DNA from: Leptodontidium sp. MPI-SDFR-AT-0119
Lineage: Eukaryota; Ascomycota; Leotiomycetes; Helotiales; Leptodontidiaceae
DNA: 64,000 nt
Assembly: GCA_020726505.1 (NCBI GenBank)
Contig: JAHLEZ010000013.1
Location: 124,001-188,000 of the forward strand
Reading direction: 5' to 3'
Shown here: positions 9,738-22,626 of the stretch, in pieces
How positions within the stretch are numbered: position 1 is the first letter of the stretch
Layout: every line of letters begins with the position of its first letter
Position numbers and translations under genes: made by a program
Notes under the pieces: generated by a model
What the model saw: the letters and a program-made list of their open reading frames with translations, nothing else
What the model was told of the DNA's origin: nothing
Databases searched by the model: none

Positions 9738-12700
9738 TCATCCATCCGTCCGGTAAAACTTCTTGTACAACAAGTGCAAGAACAAATTCACATTAAGCCT
9801 CATGCAACCCTCGAACAGATCCATGTACTGGTGATTGGCAAATTGAGCAGCCAGGAGAGAGTCCATCGGTACCTGGGCGCTGGCCCCTGGAATTTGGATG
9901 CTTCCTTTGCTACCTTCGATGAAGAAGACGCCAACCTCATCACAAGATATCGTAAGGTTGATCTTGTCCCATTCCCGATTGTCGTATCCTTTCCACGAGA
10001 CAAGGACGCCTTTGTCAGATAGAGTTCTTGCAGAGTACTTGAAGGATCCGAATTTGGGTTTACGACCTGATCGTTCGAGTTCTCGTTCGTGGTTGTATTG
10101 CTTTGAAAAAGGCATAAGGAATCGCTTTTTGCTAAGAGATTGTTAGTCGAGGCCATTTCGAGTGGATGTGGTACGTACCCTTTCTTTTGTAATGTCATCA
10201 TGGCCTGTTCGATGTAATTGTCGTAACTCTTTCTTTGCGATTCCAGCCATTCGGCCTTCTCGTTCAAGTTGACTAATGTGAGTCGAACACCTTCGAGTTC
10301 TCGTTGTCTTTGTACTCTTCTCCTGCTCTTCGTCCGGATATCTAAGGCGATGGCGTTCAAGATGTCTTGATAATAATTTTGTCGAGAAATCCGTCCCCAT
10401 TGTTCAAGTCTCATGATATTCTCGAGGGCTGTTCGCTTCAGCTCCTTGTAGGACATCGACTTGATATCAACCAGGGTGTTAGCATCAGAGTATGCACCTC
10501 TTGTTTTGCTGCCCTCGGCGAATTCTTCTCGGAGGAGTGAGTGCCACTTCATATCATCCTCACGGCTGATTGGTCGAACAAGAATCTCCATGAGGTTGGG
10601 TCCCGATTGAACTCGGATGATGTACAGAACACAACGTTTCGTCTCCATGAAGAGTGCCTTGACTTCTGCTTCTGGATCTTCAATGTCGTGGAGCTTAGGA
10701 TTCAAGTTCATCTGGATCTCTGTGGAGGTGACACCCAGCATCTCCGTCTCGTTGTTCTTGGCGCTTCCCAATTCTTGGACGATTTCTCTTAGCATATCAT
10801 CGCGATTGGGGCAGATGTGAGGTAGGTCGGCAGCAATGAGGTGATGGATGGAGAATATATCTGCCATCTTGATGTAAAGGGTTGGCTTTGTCCTTGCGTA
10901 CAAGTCGTTGAACTCATCGATGTCGAAGGTATCTTCGGCATCTGGAACCGAGATGATGTTCGAGTAGATGTCGGTAATTCGCTCAATCGCATCTCCCACG
11001 TAGGCGTTCAATGGCTGAAGGTAGATATTCTCGCCGCCAAAGAGTCTACCAGATGCAACCTGACCAAGAACCTTTCCGACCTCTCCAAGATTTCGCTTCT
11101 GAAGAGGTGTCAATTGCTTCTCCACTACACCCATTGATTCGGGTGCAGTCAAGGCTGGCTGAAGGTAGAATCTCCACAGCCAGTGACCCACGATTTGAAG
11201 CAGGTGCTTTTGAGGTTCTCTTGGGAAATGTTCGCAGAGAGCCTCGAATGATTGTTGGCAAATGAATCGAACGCCATACGGCATCTTGTGGAGAAGTGCT
11301 TCCAGAGCGAGGAGGAATTGGTCGGAAATCTCTCGAAGATCACGGAGGTGGTCGATGAACATGTCACGAGTCTCAGGATCCTTGATCGCAATCTCTCGAG
11401 GGATGTCAAGTGGGCGGTGGCTGGGACGTCCGGTTCGGAGCTCTTCGTTGTTGATAGCTGAGCGATAGATTTGCATAGGATCGCTCTCTAAGTCAAGCGC
11501 AGGATCCTCGATGATATTGACGTGGATGAGGGGACTAAGAAGCTCTCTGAGGTACTTTCGGTCTCTTGGCGAACGGGTGTAGTTGGCAAGAAGTTTGCAC
11601 CAGAAGAAATTGCCTCGGAGGTATTCTTGAATCGAATTGACTCCATCCACTTCTTCCTTGACGGATCGAGCAATTAGTTTGAGCAGATAGTACTCCTCTC
11701 TCCGTTTCTGAGCATATCCAAACAGACCCATCATCAGGGTCTCAATTCGCTTCGCATCTCGCTCTGCTGTGCCTTGTTCTCGGATACGTTTGAAGAGTCG
11801 GGCAAGGTATTGAGGCTGGGTTTGGAGAGTGAAGAAGAGTTGCTGATAGGATTCGAGCTTCTTCCTGGAATTCTTATTCAAAGCTTTCAGGTCGAATTGA
11901 TTTCCAGAAACCATGGAAGTATTGACCAAGAGGTTGCCTGAATGGCCTCCAAAATTCTTCTGATGCTTGACGACTTCGTCTAGAGTGATCTTGTTCTTGA
12001 CGAGCAAAGCAATCTTGATATCCAACTGATCAATGTACTGCTCGGCCATCTCGTTTTGGCGGACTTGCTGGACAACAGTCTTTCGCATACGTTCGAACTC
12101 GATTTCCTCGTTGAAGTCAAAGTCACTGTCGTTGAGCAGGTGGACGAAATTCTTGACGGTATTGACTGGAGGATTCTTGCCGGTAGTAAGACTCTTGTAG
12201 GCTTCTCCCTGGAGACGACCACGGACAAAACTTTGAATCTTGACGACCTTCTCCATGTTCTCCTTGAAGAAACGCTGCTTCTCCCTGAATTTGGCACGAA
12301 CAAGAGATGCTTTCGCGGCGGCTTGAATAGCAATAATCGATTCCTCCTCATTCTCCAACTCTGCCAAGACCATGCCAATATCGTTTCGGAGGAGAACCGC
12401 ACGGGAGAGAGCTTGAAGTTCGACGATCTCGGCGGTGTGGGCATGAAGGCTGTCTAGGAGAGCTTCGGTCTCTTGTCGCTGGAGGCATCCGCGGGCCAAA
12501 GCTTGGAGTTGGGTTATCTTTGGAGTTTGCGCAGACAGGGCTTGGTACTCAGCAGCTACTCTCATTCGAAGTAGCATTCCTCGGATGAGTGTCTGTACTT
12601 CCAGAATTGACGACTCCTCATTCTTCAAATCTGAAAGAGTAGCATCGACTTCTCGCCGAGCAGCAGCAGCCCGTGCAAACGCTTGTATTGTCGCAATTTG

Positions 12701-14755
12701 AGGAGAGTACGTCTTGAGGTTCTGTTTTGTTGATGCCACCTGCTTGCGGAGTAATTGTCCTCGAGCACAAGCTTGGAGCGCTCTCCAAATTGGGGTGGAT
12801 GCTTGAAGTGCTTCTCTCTGGCGAGAAACCTGGTTTCTTGTCAGCATGGCTCTTGCGAAAGCCTGTATCGAACTGATCGAGCCTTCTTCGCGCCAAAGAG
12901 ATTCGTGGTCATCGGCAACATAATTTCGCAATAACATGCCCCGAATAGCGGCCTGCAAATCTTTCACTGGCCCAGCCAAAGTCTTCGTCTCTTTTTCTTG
13001 TGCAGCCATAGATCTCCGAACAAGGAAACCTCGAATGCCAGCTTGTAATTCCCTGACTACAACTGCTTCTTGTCTCAACTCAGATCTCATCATGCGTACC
13101 TCATCTCGAGCCTTTTTGGCCCTAATAAGATTTTGCAATTTCAGTACATCAGCTTCTCGACTCTTCCAGAACGATTCTTGGTTCGATTGTCGTTGACGGA
13201 CGAGGAAACCGCGTGCATGGCTTTGAAGATTGACGGCGAATTTACGCATGTTGAGACGATACTCAGCTATTTGTCGAGCAAAGTCACCACGGATAATTGA
13301 TTGCAGTTCGATCAGCATCTCTTCGGAATCCCACAGTTGTTGCATTTTGTCGCCCAGACGCATTCGGACTGCTGCTCCACGAATCTGTGCTTGTAGGTCC
13401 AGAATTGCCATTTCGTTCTCGCCCAGTTCTCGATCGATTCGGTCCTCCTCGCTCTCCACTGGTTCTGGTTCAGGCTCGGGCTCAGGTACTCCAAAATCGG
13501 CCCCCATGTTCCCAAAACTAGGCATGCTGACACCGGCTTTATCCAAGCCCTTCTGCATCTCCTCCAACTCATGATGTTCAAATTCCAGTTGTCCAACTAG
13601 ATTTCCAATCCGGAAATCAACAATCCCTTTCCTAAACAATAGCCAACTTAGAGCATGGATACAGTATATGACTTTGGGGATGTTTTTCTTCTCGTAGAGG
13701 TCGATTAATTCGAATCGGAAGAGGTCTGGTAGTTCGACTTCAGCAAGAAATCTAAAGAATGTAGCAATGTTATCAGAATGCCGAAACTGGAGTTTTGCGT
13801 GCCGGAAGATACGTATTCGTCGCTCGGGGTATAGTGCTTCGACAATCTCTGCAAGTGTAACTCCATCGCGAAGGGCTTCCTCCAGCTGAACGATTGGCGG
13901 GATAGGGCGTTGCAAGATATCCTCAATCCATTCCTTGGCTTCACCGATATGACAGAGGTATTCGTATGCTTGCAAGAACTGCCTCTGCTTGTCCATCCAG
14001 TTCCTCCCTTCCCATCCATATGCATTTCCCCTACTCAGCGCTACATTGTTGTTGGCCCCTTTGGCAGCATCGTGCCGCTGTAGTCTTCTGCGGCCATGTA
14101 AACCGGCCACTTCCTGCGCGGGATTCTTGATTGTAAACTCATCTGGATTGGCGTCTTCTGCAAACTTGGACAATGTTCGCAGTTGGCTTGTGGAAGATCG
14201 CTGGAGTTGTTGCAGATCGGGGGCTGTCAAAGGACTATGCGGGTGCTGCAATGCATTGCTTCGAAAGGAACTGGGACCGCGATTTATCGAGTCGGCGCGA
14301 CTGAGGATCATCGAGTTTGGTCGGATCGAAGTCGCGCGTGAGGTTGGAGTCGGTGTCTGCTCTCCGAAAGAGGTCTTCAAAACATCAACACTCTGTGTCC
14401 GCGCATGTAGTCCACTTCTGACATGGGATGGAGGGGTCGGCGCTGGAGGTTGAGGGAGGGGTCGCAGAGACTGCCGGACGCTCTTGTATGCACCATCCGG
14501 GCTTGATTCGATACTTCGTGACATCCTGCTCTCAATGGCAGACGGAGCCATGCCTGTTGCCTCGCTCACACCCCGTTTATGACCAGTGTATCCGCTCGAT
14601 GCCGTGGAGGACAATGTACTTGTTCTGCTGAGGTCGTAAACGCCGGAAGAGTTGGAGTATCCCGAAGACACCGTAGAGGCGTTGGAAGGTTGGCGCTTTG
14701 TTGAAGTGTGGTAGTCGGCCGTCTGTGTTTGTCGAAGAGGGTGACGGTACGACAT
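9738..14755 (-). CDS. IQG1: IQGAP / Rng2-type Ras-GAP-like cytokinesis protein
   Basis: Exon 1 is 14755-10179 and exon 2 is 10131-9738, joined by a 47-nt intron (GTACGT...TTAG), giving about 1,656 aa. In order: a Ser-rich disordered N-terminus (1-250); a calponin-homology domain (~262-380, with LRDGVTLAEIVEAL and HSDNIATFFRF); a long array of IQ-type helices (~450-870, repeated IQxxxRGxxLR patterns) that bind calmodulin or light chains; a GAP-related domain (~1010-1240); and a C-terminal RasGAP_C/IQGAP domain. Such proteins scaffold the actomyosin ring at septation and bind F-actin through the CH domain. The GAP-related domain is usually catalytically inactive; I did not find a clear arginine finger. 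The C-terminal domain is completed only by the spliced second exon. The first in-frame ATG is at 14755. Confidence 0.95.
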
Positions 14756-16341
14756 CACGGCGTTTGGATGTGGTTCTTGATGATGTCTTCGCCAGATTTC
14801 AAATTAGGACAGCGCCTATGTCGTACACATATGGTCGTGGCCGCCTGGCAGGCCGGGCAGATGTTCTTGGGGCTCGAAAAACTTCGATGAGAGAGAAATG
14901 GCGCGGAGAATATCTCGGGAGGATCTTCGATATCGATAGCGGGCTCGATTAAGGCGCACAGCGCAGGAACAAACGGATGCTGAGACTGGACGACGGTTGA
15001 TAGAGGAATGTCGAATTCAGCCACGGATATTACTATGATTAGGGTGGTCGGGGAGAATAGAAGTGCGAGTGCGAGTATGAGTGTGAGTGGTGGTGGTGGT
15101 GGGACGAGAAGAAAGGGAGGGGTGTTGGTCGTTGGGCAAGGATGAGTTTTGTTTATCTTTCCCGAAAGTCAACAAAACACTTTGGCGTTGCCGTGTAGCG
15201 CGTGGAAGGAACATCCAAGCACAGAAGGTATCGCCAACACAAAATCACACAACGTTGCAAATTTGATGAAAACTGTATGATTACGAGTTCATTGTGTTGC
15301 GTTATTGCTTGACTTTGTATTTTGTTTTTATCAATTGTGGTTGTCGTGACATAATTGTTTCGATTCAATTCTTCGAGTTCCCAGCCTCAGCTGCAAGTTC
15401 CAGCCCCGCTTTTCACCCGACTTTATGCATGCATGCGGCCGCCTCCATGAAACTTACGCAGCGCGACTTGACGAAAACTTTCTTTGAATCCACAACATCC
15501 ACTTCATTTACTTCAGAGAAGGCTGGAGAATCCTTCAGACGATGAAGTTGAATACAAGTTATACCTTGCCGATAACCTACCTAGGTAGCCCATAAACTGC
15601 TTCATTGTGATACAAATATTAGGGGATAGGGAAGGTTTATGATGCTGCAGAGCGTACGTATGAAGGCAGCCAATCCGACCTTTGGAAAGCAGCAACGATG
15701 TAAATTGAAGTCTCAGGCAAAGACTAATATCACTGCCCTCATCATGGCTTTGGTAGATGGACGTTGAGGATAGCAGTTGCAAGTTCAGAGATCAGACCCA
15801 GAGATCAGACTATTTCATTGAATAGAACAGAAACTTACTTTAGTCTCTGGACTCGCAAGAAGAGCAATCAAGTTCGCTCGCCTGCAGAAGTAAGCAGCGA
15901 ACGATTGTAGGTACCTTGGGCTTTTGATGGTTCCATGTAGTGACAAAGCTTTCGTTCCCAAGAACCTCTATAAAGCCCGCAAATATCAGACTTTAATCCT
16001 ATTTGAATAATATCATGGAAACATAACCGTCTTAGTACCTAAGGTAGCTAGGATCTTGCCTCACTAAAATACTCTTCAAGTCACGATGTCTCCACCTGAC
16101 ATGCCCAGTGTTAAGCTTTTCGGCTCGGTCAAATATTTATCCTTAGCGCCATTCACCGCCCTCCGCCATCCCCACCACCCAAAAATCAATTTTCTCGAAT
16201 CTCTTCTTCCTTTTTTCTTCTTATTTGGGAGAAGGCAACTTCAACCCGTCGACTATACATTTCCAACCCGTGCAATACGCGTCGACTATCTCACTTCGTC
16301 TATTCCATTGCTCTCCTAATTGCCTCTTTCCTCTTGTCAAG
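14756..16341. other. Divergent promoter region (IQGAP / IMPDH)
   Basis: This is shared 5' flank of the minus-strand IQGAP gene and the plus-strand IMP dehydrogenase gene. Palindromic TACCTA-type motifs occur at about 15575-15590 (acctacctaggtagcc), 15911 (taggtacctt) and 16034 (tacctaaggtagc). An open minus-strand frame abutting the IQGAP start (14755-15024) has only a GTG start and no internal Met, so it is not called. Pyrimidine-rich sequence at 16190-16340 is probably the IMPDH leader. Confidence 0.45.
15061..15106. repeat. Imperfect GAGTG/GGTGGT microsatellite
   Basis: Tandem GTGCGA/GTATGA-type hexamers pass into (GGT)n. It lies in the 5' flank of the IQGAP gene. Confidence 0.6.
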
Positions 16342-18159
16342 ATGCCTCACACAAACGGCGTAAAGTCGCACTTTGGCCCCGCCAGCGACATTCTCCACCA
16401 CTCCAAGGCTCTCGAGATCCTCAAGCAATATGAGGAGCGCGATGGTCTGGATATCGAGTCCTTGCTTGACTCCAAGAAGCACGGTGGATTAACTTACAAC
16501 GATTTCCTCGTCCTTCCAGGTTACATTGGCTTCGCTGCCTCCGAAGTTGTCCTCGACTCTCCCGTCACAAAACGAATTTCCCTCAAGACTCCCTTTGTCT
16601 CCTCGCCCATGGACACCGTTACTGAACACGAGATGGCTACACACATGGCATTGCAGGGAGGTCTTGGTGTTATTCACCACAATTGCTCCGCCGATGCGCA
16701 AGCCGAGATGGTCCAAAAGGTCAAGAGATTTGAGAACGGCTTCATCCTCGATCCTGTCGTTCTCAGCCGTAACACCACTGTCGGAGAGGTCAAGGCCTTG
16801 AAGGAGAAGTGGGGTTTCGGTGGTTTCCCAGTCACTGGTAAGACTTTTCCTTGCCAAATTCCATATCGACTTTTATGATTATTACAAAATACATATAACT
16901 TTCGTTCATCCGTATTTGACCGCAAGGTCATGGGGAATAAACTATGCTCTTTATGACAAAGTCACCTCAAATCTTCAGATTTACTTCACTATTGGCAAAG
17001 CATCTGCTGACCAGAAACAGAAAATGGTAGACTTGGATCCAAGCTCGTCGGAATCGTCACGAACAGAGACATTCAATTCGAGGACGAAGACAGCCAGCTT
17101 GTATCTTCCGTCATGGTTACCGATCTCGTCACCGCTGCCGCAGGCACCACTCTCCTTGAAGCCAACAAGATCCTTGCCAAGTCCAAGAAGGGCAAGCTGC
17201 CAATTATTGATACCGAAGGAAATCTCGTCTCCATGATCTCCCGATCGGATTTGACCAAGAACCTTCATTTCCCATTGGCTTCCAAGCTCCCAGACTCCAA
17301 GCAACTTATCTGCGCTGCTGCCATTGGTACTCGACCAGAGGACAAGATTCGCCTGCAGAAGTTGGTTGATGCTGGATTGGACATAGTCATTTTGGATAGT
17401 AGCCAAGGAAATAGTATGTACCAGATTGAGATGATCAAGTACATCAAGGAGAAGTATCCTGATTTGGACGTCATTGGAGGCAATGTTGTCACCCGCGAGC
17501 AAGCTGCTTCTCTCATTGCAGCAGGCGTTGACGGTCTCCGAATTGGAATGGGTAGTGGCAGTGCTTGCATCACGCAAGAAGTCATGGCTGTTGGACGTCC
17601 TCAAGCCGCTGCTGTCTACAATGTCAGCTCCTTCGCTGCCAAGTTTGGCGTGCCCTGCATGGCAGACGGTGGTATTCAGAACGTAGGTCACATTGTCAAG
17701 GGATTAGCATTGGGCGCTACCACTATTATGATGGGTGGTCTTCTTGCCGGAACAACCGAATCCCCTGGAACTTCCTTCGTCAGCCGCGAAGGTAAGCTTG
17801 TCAAGGCTTATCGTGGCATGGGCAGCATCGATGCTATGCAAGACAAGAAGGCTGGTGCCGGTGCCAAAGACAGTCAAAAGAGCAATGCTGGAACTGCTCG
17901 CTACTTTTCCGAGGGTGACAGTGTTCTTGTTGCTCAAGGTGTTTCTGGAGCTGTTGCTCACCGAGGCTCGGTCACCAAGTTCGTTCCTTACCTGGCTGCT
18001 GGATTGAAGCACTCCCTTCAGGATTGTGGACAGAAGAGTTTGGCCGAGTTGCACGAAAGTGTTGCCAATGGTACTACCAGATTTGAGTTGAGAACCGCTA
18101 GTGCTCAGTTGGAGGGTGGTGTCAACATGGAGAGCTATGAGAAGAAGCTTTATGCATAG
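16342..18159 (+). CDS. IMD2: Inosine-5'-monophosphate dehydrogenase
   Basis: Exons 16342-16837 and 17021-18159 (183-nt intron GTAAGA...ACAG) encode 544 aa, the normal length for a eukaryotic IMPDH. It oxidises IMP to XMP with NAD+, the first committed step of guanine nucleotide synthesis, in the cytosol. The N-terminal barrel part (~30-110) carries [11 protein letters not shown] and SSPMDTV. Two CBS motifs follow (~120-240), with [10 protein letters not shown] and VSMISRSDL. The catalytic loop is [11 protein letters not shown] with the active Cys. Later come the phosphate-binding [12 protein letters not shown] segments and the flap with [10 protein letters not shown]. The intron interrupts the CBS region, and splicing restores the conserved ENG...GSKLVGIVT segment. 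The start ATG in CAAGATGCC leads directly into a typical IMPDH N-terminus. The symbol follows the yeast orthologue group. Confidence 0.97.
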
Positions 18160-18517
18160 ATTTTTCTCACAAGAGATTTGCTAGGTTTGCGGGTAGTAAA
18201 AAAAGGAATGGCGGGATTGGAGTTGGCGGGATTGGGTTTGATTTTACATAGTTAGTAGGCGAATTGACATTTACCAAATCCCGGCATTACGTTTGTTTAT
18301 GTTGAATGATACTGGCGAGTGCCTTCCTGATGCGTTGGAGTGTTGGCGAAATGGGTGCTCCTTTCCTTGCTCCTTTCCTCGCCGACGGGTAGGATCTTCA
18401 AGCACTTCATTCCAGTTCGTCTCGCAATCGTCAACCCACTCTCAAAGCATCAGCAGCATCAGCAGCATCAATCCCAGCATACCGCTAAACAGATTACCCA
18501 TCCGACACTAACACATC
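18160..18517. other. Intergenic DNA (IMPDH 3' flank, next gene's leader)
   Basis: Holds the IMPDH 3' UTR and the leader of the gene at 18518, including the AGC-type microsatellite at 18447-18471. Nothing else is supported. Confidence 0.4.
18447..18471. repeat. (AGCATC/AGC)n microsatellite in a 5' leader
   Basis: AGCATCAGC units repeat tandemly about 50 bp before the ATG at 18518, so probably in the 5' UTR. Confidence 0.6.
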
Positions 18518-20687
18518 ATGGACTATCATCCCTCCTACAAAACGATCATCGAAAATATCGTTCTCAAAGCCTTACACGCAGGCCACAGCCTAGACCACAT
18601 CCAACGCAACGTCCTCTACTTTGAAAACAAAGCTCCTATTTGGCACTTGAAGAAGAAGGGTGAGGCGACGGCGGACCAGGAGAAGAAGCTGTTTTGGATC
18701 GACCGCTGTCTCTGGCGTCACTTGTGTAAGTTCTGCTACACTGTCTGTGCACGAACTTTGGTCGTTGTTTCTGACAAAGTCTGGGGGTCTAGTTCCTGGC
18801 GTCCAATTTCCGTTTGAGGAACTTGTTGAGCTTTCTCCAGGTGCTGAAATCATATCTGGATTGGGCAATGCATCTACGACGAAGGTAGAGGATCATTTGA
18901 AAACAGCCTTGGAGAACAAGATGGACGTCAAAGAGAAGGGTGGTCGGGTTGCCAGTGCCACGATGCAGCAGACAGATGGCGCAGGGGACAATATCAACAA
19001 AGATACCCTTCCAAAGCCGGATGATGCAGCAGGAAAAGGTCAGCAGGGATCTAAAGCTGGCAAGAAATCCGAAACACCCCTCTTGAAGTCTTGGGCGGAC
19101 GATGCGATTGAGGAAGTTGAAGCCAAACCCGAGAGATCAACAGACAAGCCAGAGAAGAGCAACAACCGCCAAAGTGGAACGGAGCCTCCAGCACAATATG
19201 CCGATACCGTATCAGCCAAGTCAAAGCATAATACGTTGACCAAGACCCAAGCCAAGAGACAGAAGCGCAGAAGAAAGGATCGTGAATCGCAGTTGATGGA
19301 CGAAAGCATCTGGAGTGCGCCACCCTCTTCGCAATCGCAAACAGAAGCGAAGGCACCAAAGCCAGATCCAAAAGCGGAAGTCCAAGACAACACAGAGAGA
19401 GTACCTTCAGAGGTCTCTGGAGAGAAATCTGGGGTCGAAGAGAAGTCTGGCGATGAAGAGAATGCTGGCGTTGAAGACAAGTCTGGCAATGAAGAGACTA
19501 ATCTCCACAAAAGTCTAGAGGAATCGAGACAGGCAAGCAAGAACCATGCAGATATCACAAAGGAACACAAGATGAGATTGCTGAGAGTCACACTGTGCCG
19601 AGTACAACATATGCGTCCGTCAATCTTCCTGGGATTCCCGAGGATATTGGAGGCCCAGTCAAAACCGATGGAAATACCACGATTCAAGAGAAAAACAAGC
19701 AACCGCAAGTCCCCTCCAAATTTCGAGAATTCTATAACGGGCTTTCGGATCAAGAGAAATTCGAGAGCATCGTGTGGATAGGTTTTAGCGAGATGGGAGA
19801 TCAGAATTCAGAACTACTAGCCAAAGTTGTTGCATCGAAGCCAGATCTCGTCAAGGGCGCAATACAAATATCCGGCACATGCATAGAGATGTTGGAAAGG
19901 CTTTACAATATGTCAGTTCCAAAAACTACTAATGACATTGAAAATCCGACTGATATCCTTTAGTGCAGGGGATTCGACAGTGTATCCGACGATGGTTTCC
20001 AAACTTCCTATGAGTGACTGCGAAAAATGCTTCCTTTTTGTAGATCTAGAGTCGGTGAAAGCGTGGAGGCTGAAAGCGCAACGCCTACTTGATTTTCCAC
20101 ACAAAGAAAATGGAGCCATGAGCGCTACCGGAATAAATAATAATGTGATTGCTTGGATGAGTTCGGATTTGGGGATCAAGGTACCTAGGGGCTTGGTGGC
20201 AAATGAACATCCCACCAGTTCCAAATATCCTCAATCACCACCAGGCAAACCTATTAGCCCGAGGTTGGCCACGAAACGCAGAGAAGACCTGGAATCGCCG
20301 GCGTCTGAATGCTCGAGACCATTCTGTAACGACACCGGAGCTACGACCCCACAAGTTATCACTCCACCAGCCATTGAGGATCCCAAGACTAAGGGCATAG
20401 TGACTTCAGGACTTCAATATAGTGGGCCGCTGCTGTTGGACCTGAGCCTGCCTATCGAGGAATTGAGGAGACAGGTTCAGATGTCCCAGAAACATGGAGC
20501 AGGGGACAACAGATTGGCAAAAGTCAGAAGTGGCACCAAGATTGAGAATGATGGGAAGAAGCCTGAACTTGTTAATTACGCCACGAATGGAACGAAGGAG
20601 AATACATCTGTCAAGGAGGAGCCCAAAGGAAAGCAGCAAACGTGGTCAAGAAGCACTTTCATTTTCAGTACTATCGGGGAGAATTGA
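18518..20687 (+). CDS. Charged hypothetical protein, paralogous N-terminus to the 2.5 kb gene
   Basis: Exon 1 is 18518-18725. A 67-nt intron (GTAAGT...TCTAG) leads to an exon from 18793, and a 52-nt intron (19912-19963) precedes the last exon, 19964-20687. Between about 19480 and 19600 the frame changes. Either a 71-nt intron with a poor donor (19481-19551, GTCTGG...GCAG) is removed, giving 659 aa, or one base is missing near 19572-19575. The N-terminal ~90 residues (EKKLFWIDRCLWRHL) match the start of the 2524 gene, with the same phase-1 intron position. The middle is Lys/Glu-rich with EKSG/EEKSGDEEN-type acidic repeats and a basic KRQKRRRK cluster (possible nuclear signal). A structured segment around SDQEKFESIVWIGFSEMG and CEKCFLFVDLESVKAW follows. 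Function unknown. Confidence 0.65.
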
Positions 20688-21352
20688 GGGTGGTCATGCA
20701 TGATTATGACTGCTAAGTGGAGGTATTACGAAGAAGCAATTTTACTAATGAGGCAATGGGATTGAGGGGAACGTTGGGATGTAAAGTACTCGATAGCAAC
20801 AATCCAATACTGCTGTCTCATAGCGAGATCACCTCAAGTGGTGCTTCTGAATGAAATTAGCCATCAATCCATATTCTGAGTTCGCAATACACCCTGGAGT
20901 TTGTTGTTTACTTCGGGCCTGTTAACTTTGATGATCATTCATGCATTTTATGAATATCTAGCCAGATACTTTCCCCCCGACACAATGCCTCTGAAGTCAC
21001 AGAATGGAAAAGATTCTTAGAAATATATTAAATGTTCTGTAAGACCATGAAATTTAAGAATATTTGGAAAGTAATAAGTCATGCTTGCAATCTAGGAAGT
21101 TGCTGCAGCGGCTCAGACTGCAAACTAGCTACGATGTAAGAGTAGAGAACAGGGTTTCATCTAGCCTCTGAGGAACCAAGCTCCAGAAAAACTCAGTAAG
21201 CAGTTACTTAGAGAGGTCATTAATTACTAATTACAAGCTATACAGATCGCAGTCTATCAGTCTCGCTACCCTCAAAAATATCAAGCTTTACATTACAACT
21301 TCCCCCATCTCTTCCCCTCCTCTCTTCCTCTCCGAGCGTACAAGTGCCAAAC
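20688..21352. other. Intergenic DNA between convergent genes
   Basis: Shared 3' flank of the plus-strand gene ending at 20687 and the minus-strand gene ending at 21353. AT-rich, with no open frame of note. Confidence 0.5.
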
Positions 21353-22626
21353 TCAAACCCGGTTCGCAACATCATTCACATCAGGCCTATCCCAAGCCCC
21401 AAGGTACTGTCTCTCAATATCAATCGTATCAGTCTGGCCAGCCACATACGGCGAGATCTGATTCGGATCCAACCTCATACCCTGAATCTCAGGCTGAGGA
21501 GGAGTACTCGCACCCTTCACAGTAACCGATCCCGATCTCTCGGTCTTGCTCTCACTCTCCACCGTCCCGACACGGCCAATGGTAATGAAACTCCCCCATT
21601 TCTTTGGCGAGCCTGCAGGTTTCGACGCCGGGGTTGGAGAGAGATTATTGTTCTGCTCGGCTTGCATGGCTTCTAGTCCTCGAGGAGCGATGCCTCCATT
21701 GGCGATGACATCCTTGAATTGATTGAGGATAACGAATTCGAGCTGGAGTTTAAACGCATAGACGAATGAATGAAGAACAGCTTTTAAGGTGAAGTACTCG
21801 CAGTAATCAAGCGTAATGACAATGACATCTGCCAGGATAACCACGACTTGAATCAAGATGAGGAACATGATGGTATTGCGGATCTTCTTGTTGAACGAGC
21901 CCTTCAGCATGCGGAGCGTGGCCCAGATGTAGATGGCGCTGATGAGGACTTCCTGGATGGAGAAACCGAGGACTTGGACGCGCTCCATGGGCGCCATGAA
22001 CGGGAGGTAGTATTCGTGCGTTTTCTTGTTGGCAGAGACGCCGTACTGGAAGACGATTGTGGGTACGTGGAAAAGGAAGGCGTCGGTTATGACCATGATG
22101 AGAACGAATTTGAGGATGCGTTGGGAGCGGACGACGAGATGGAGACGAGAGTAGAGGACTACTGAGAAGCCCGTTACCATTGATACCCAGCCGATTTCGG
22201 CGAGGGTTGTCGAGACGATCCAGTTGCATGATGGGACGCAGAACTTGAGGATGAAGCCGATGGCGTGAAGTGTGACGCCCCAAGTGGTGATCAAGACGCT
22301 CCAGAAGTAGAGACCTGACCAGCGACGGAAGACGTAGAAGACCCAGATGGTCAATTCAACGGTCATCCAGAGAGGGACAGCTGTGAAGACAGCGAGGATA
22401 GACCTTGTATGTGTAAGTTTTGGTCTGTAGAAGTAGGGATAGAGACTTACCAGACTGTTTGGTTCCATGGCAAAGGACCAGTTCGGTTAAACCCCCAGTC
22501 AAAGTCTTTAACATTGACATAAGGAACGGTGATATTGTGGACAGACATTTTGATTGATGTTGTTGAGTAACTGTTGAGGAGGTAGTTGTTGATGAGGTTG
22601 CCGTTGTCTGATAGTCCATTTGACAT
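21353..22626 (-). CDS. Multi-pass integral membrane protein, DUF7703-like
   Basis: Exons 22626-22451 and 22403-21353 (47-nt intron GTAAGT...CAAG) give 408 aa. If the second Met at 22548 is used it is 382 aa. Seven hydrophobic segments can be counted: ILAVFTAVPLWMTVELTIWV, the following GLYFWSVLITTWGVTLHAIG, and others at WVSMVTGFSVVLYS, FVLIMVITDAFLF, VLGFSIQEVLISAIYIW, IMFLILIQVVVILADVIV and VLHSFVYAFKLQLEFVIL. The extracellular N-terminus has NxT/NxS sites. The cytosolic tail (~90 residues) is Ser/Thr/Pro-rich. The layout matches the fungal DUF7703 family of seven-helix proteins, whose function is unknown. A signalling role is possible but not shown. Splicing rebuilds the first membrane segment across the exon junction, which supports the intron. 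Confidence 0.85.

Noticed and set aside
14755..15024. An 89-codon minus-strand frame whose stop overlaps the IQGAP start, looking like an upstream ORF
   Set aside because: It begins with GTG and has no internal ATG, so it is not a normal uORF; no splice to the main frame was convincing.
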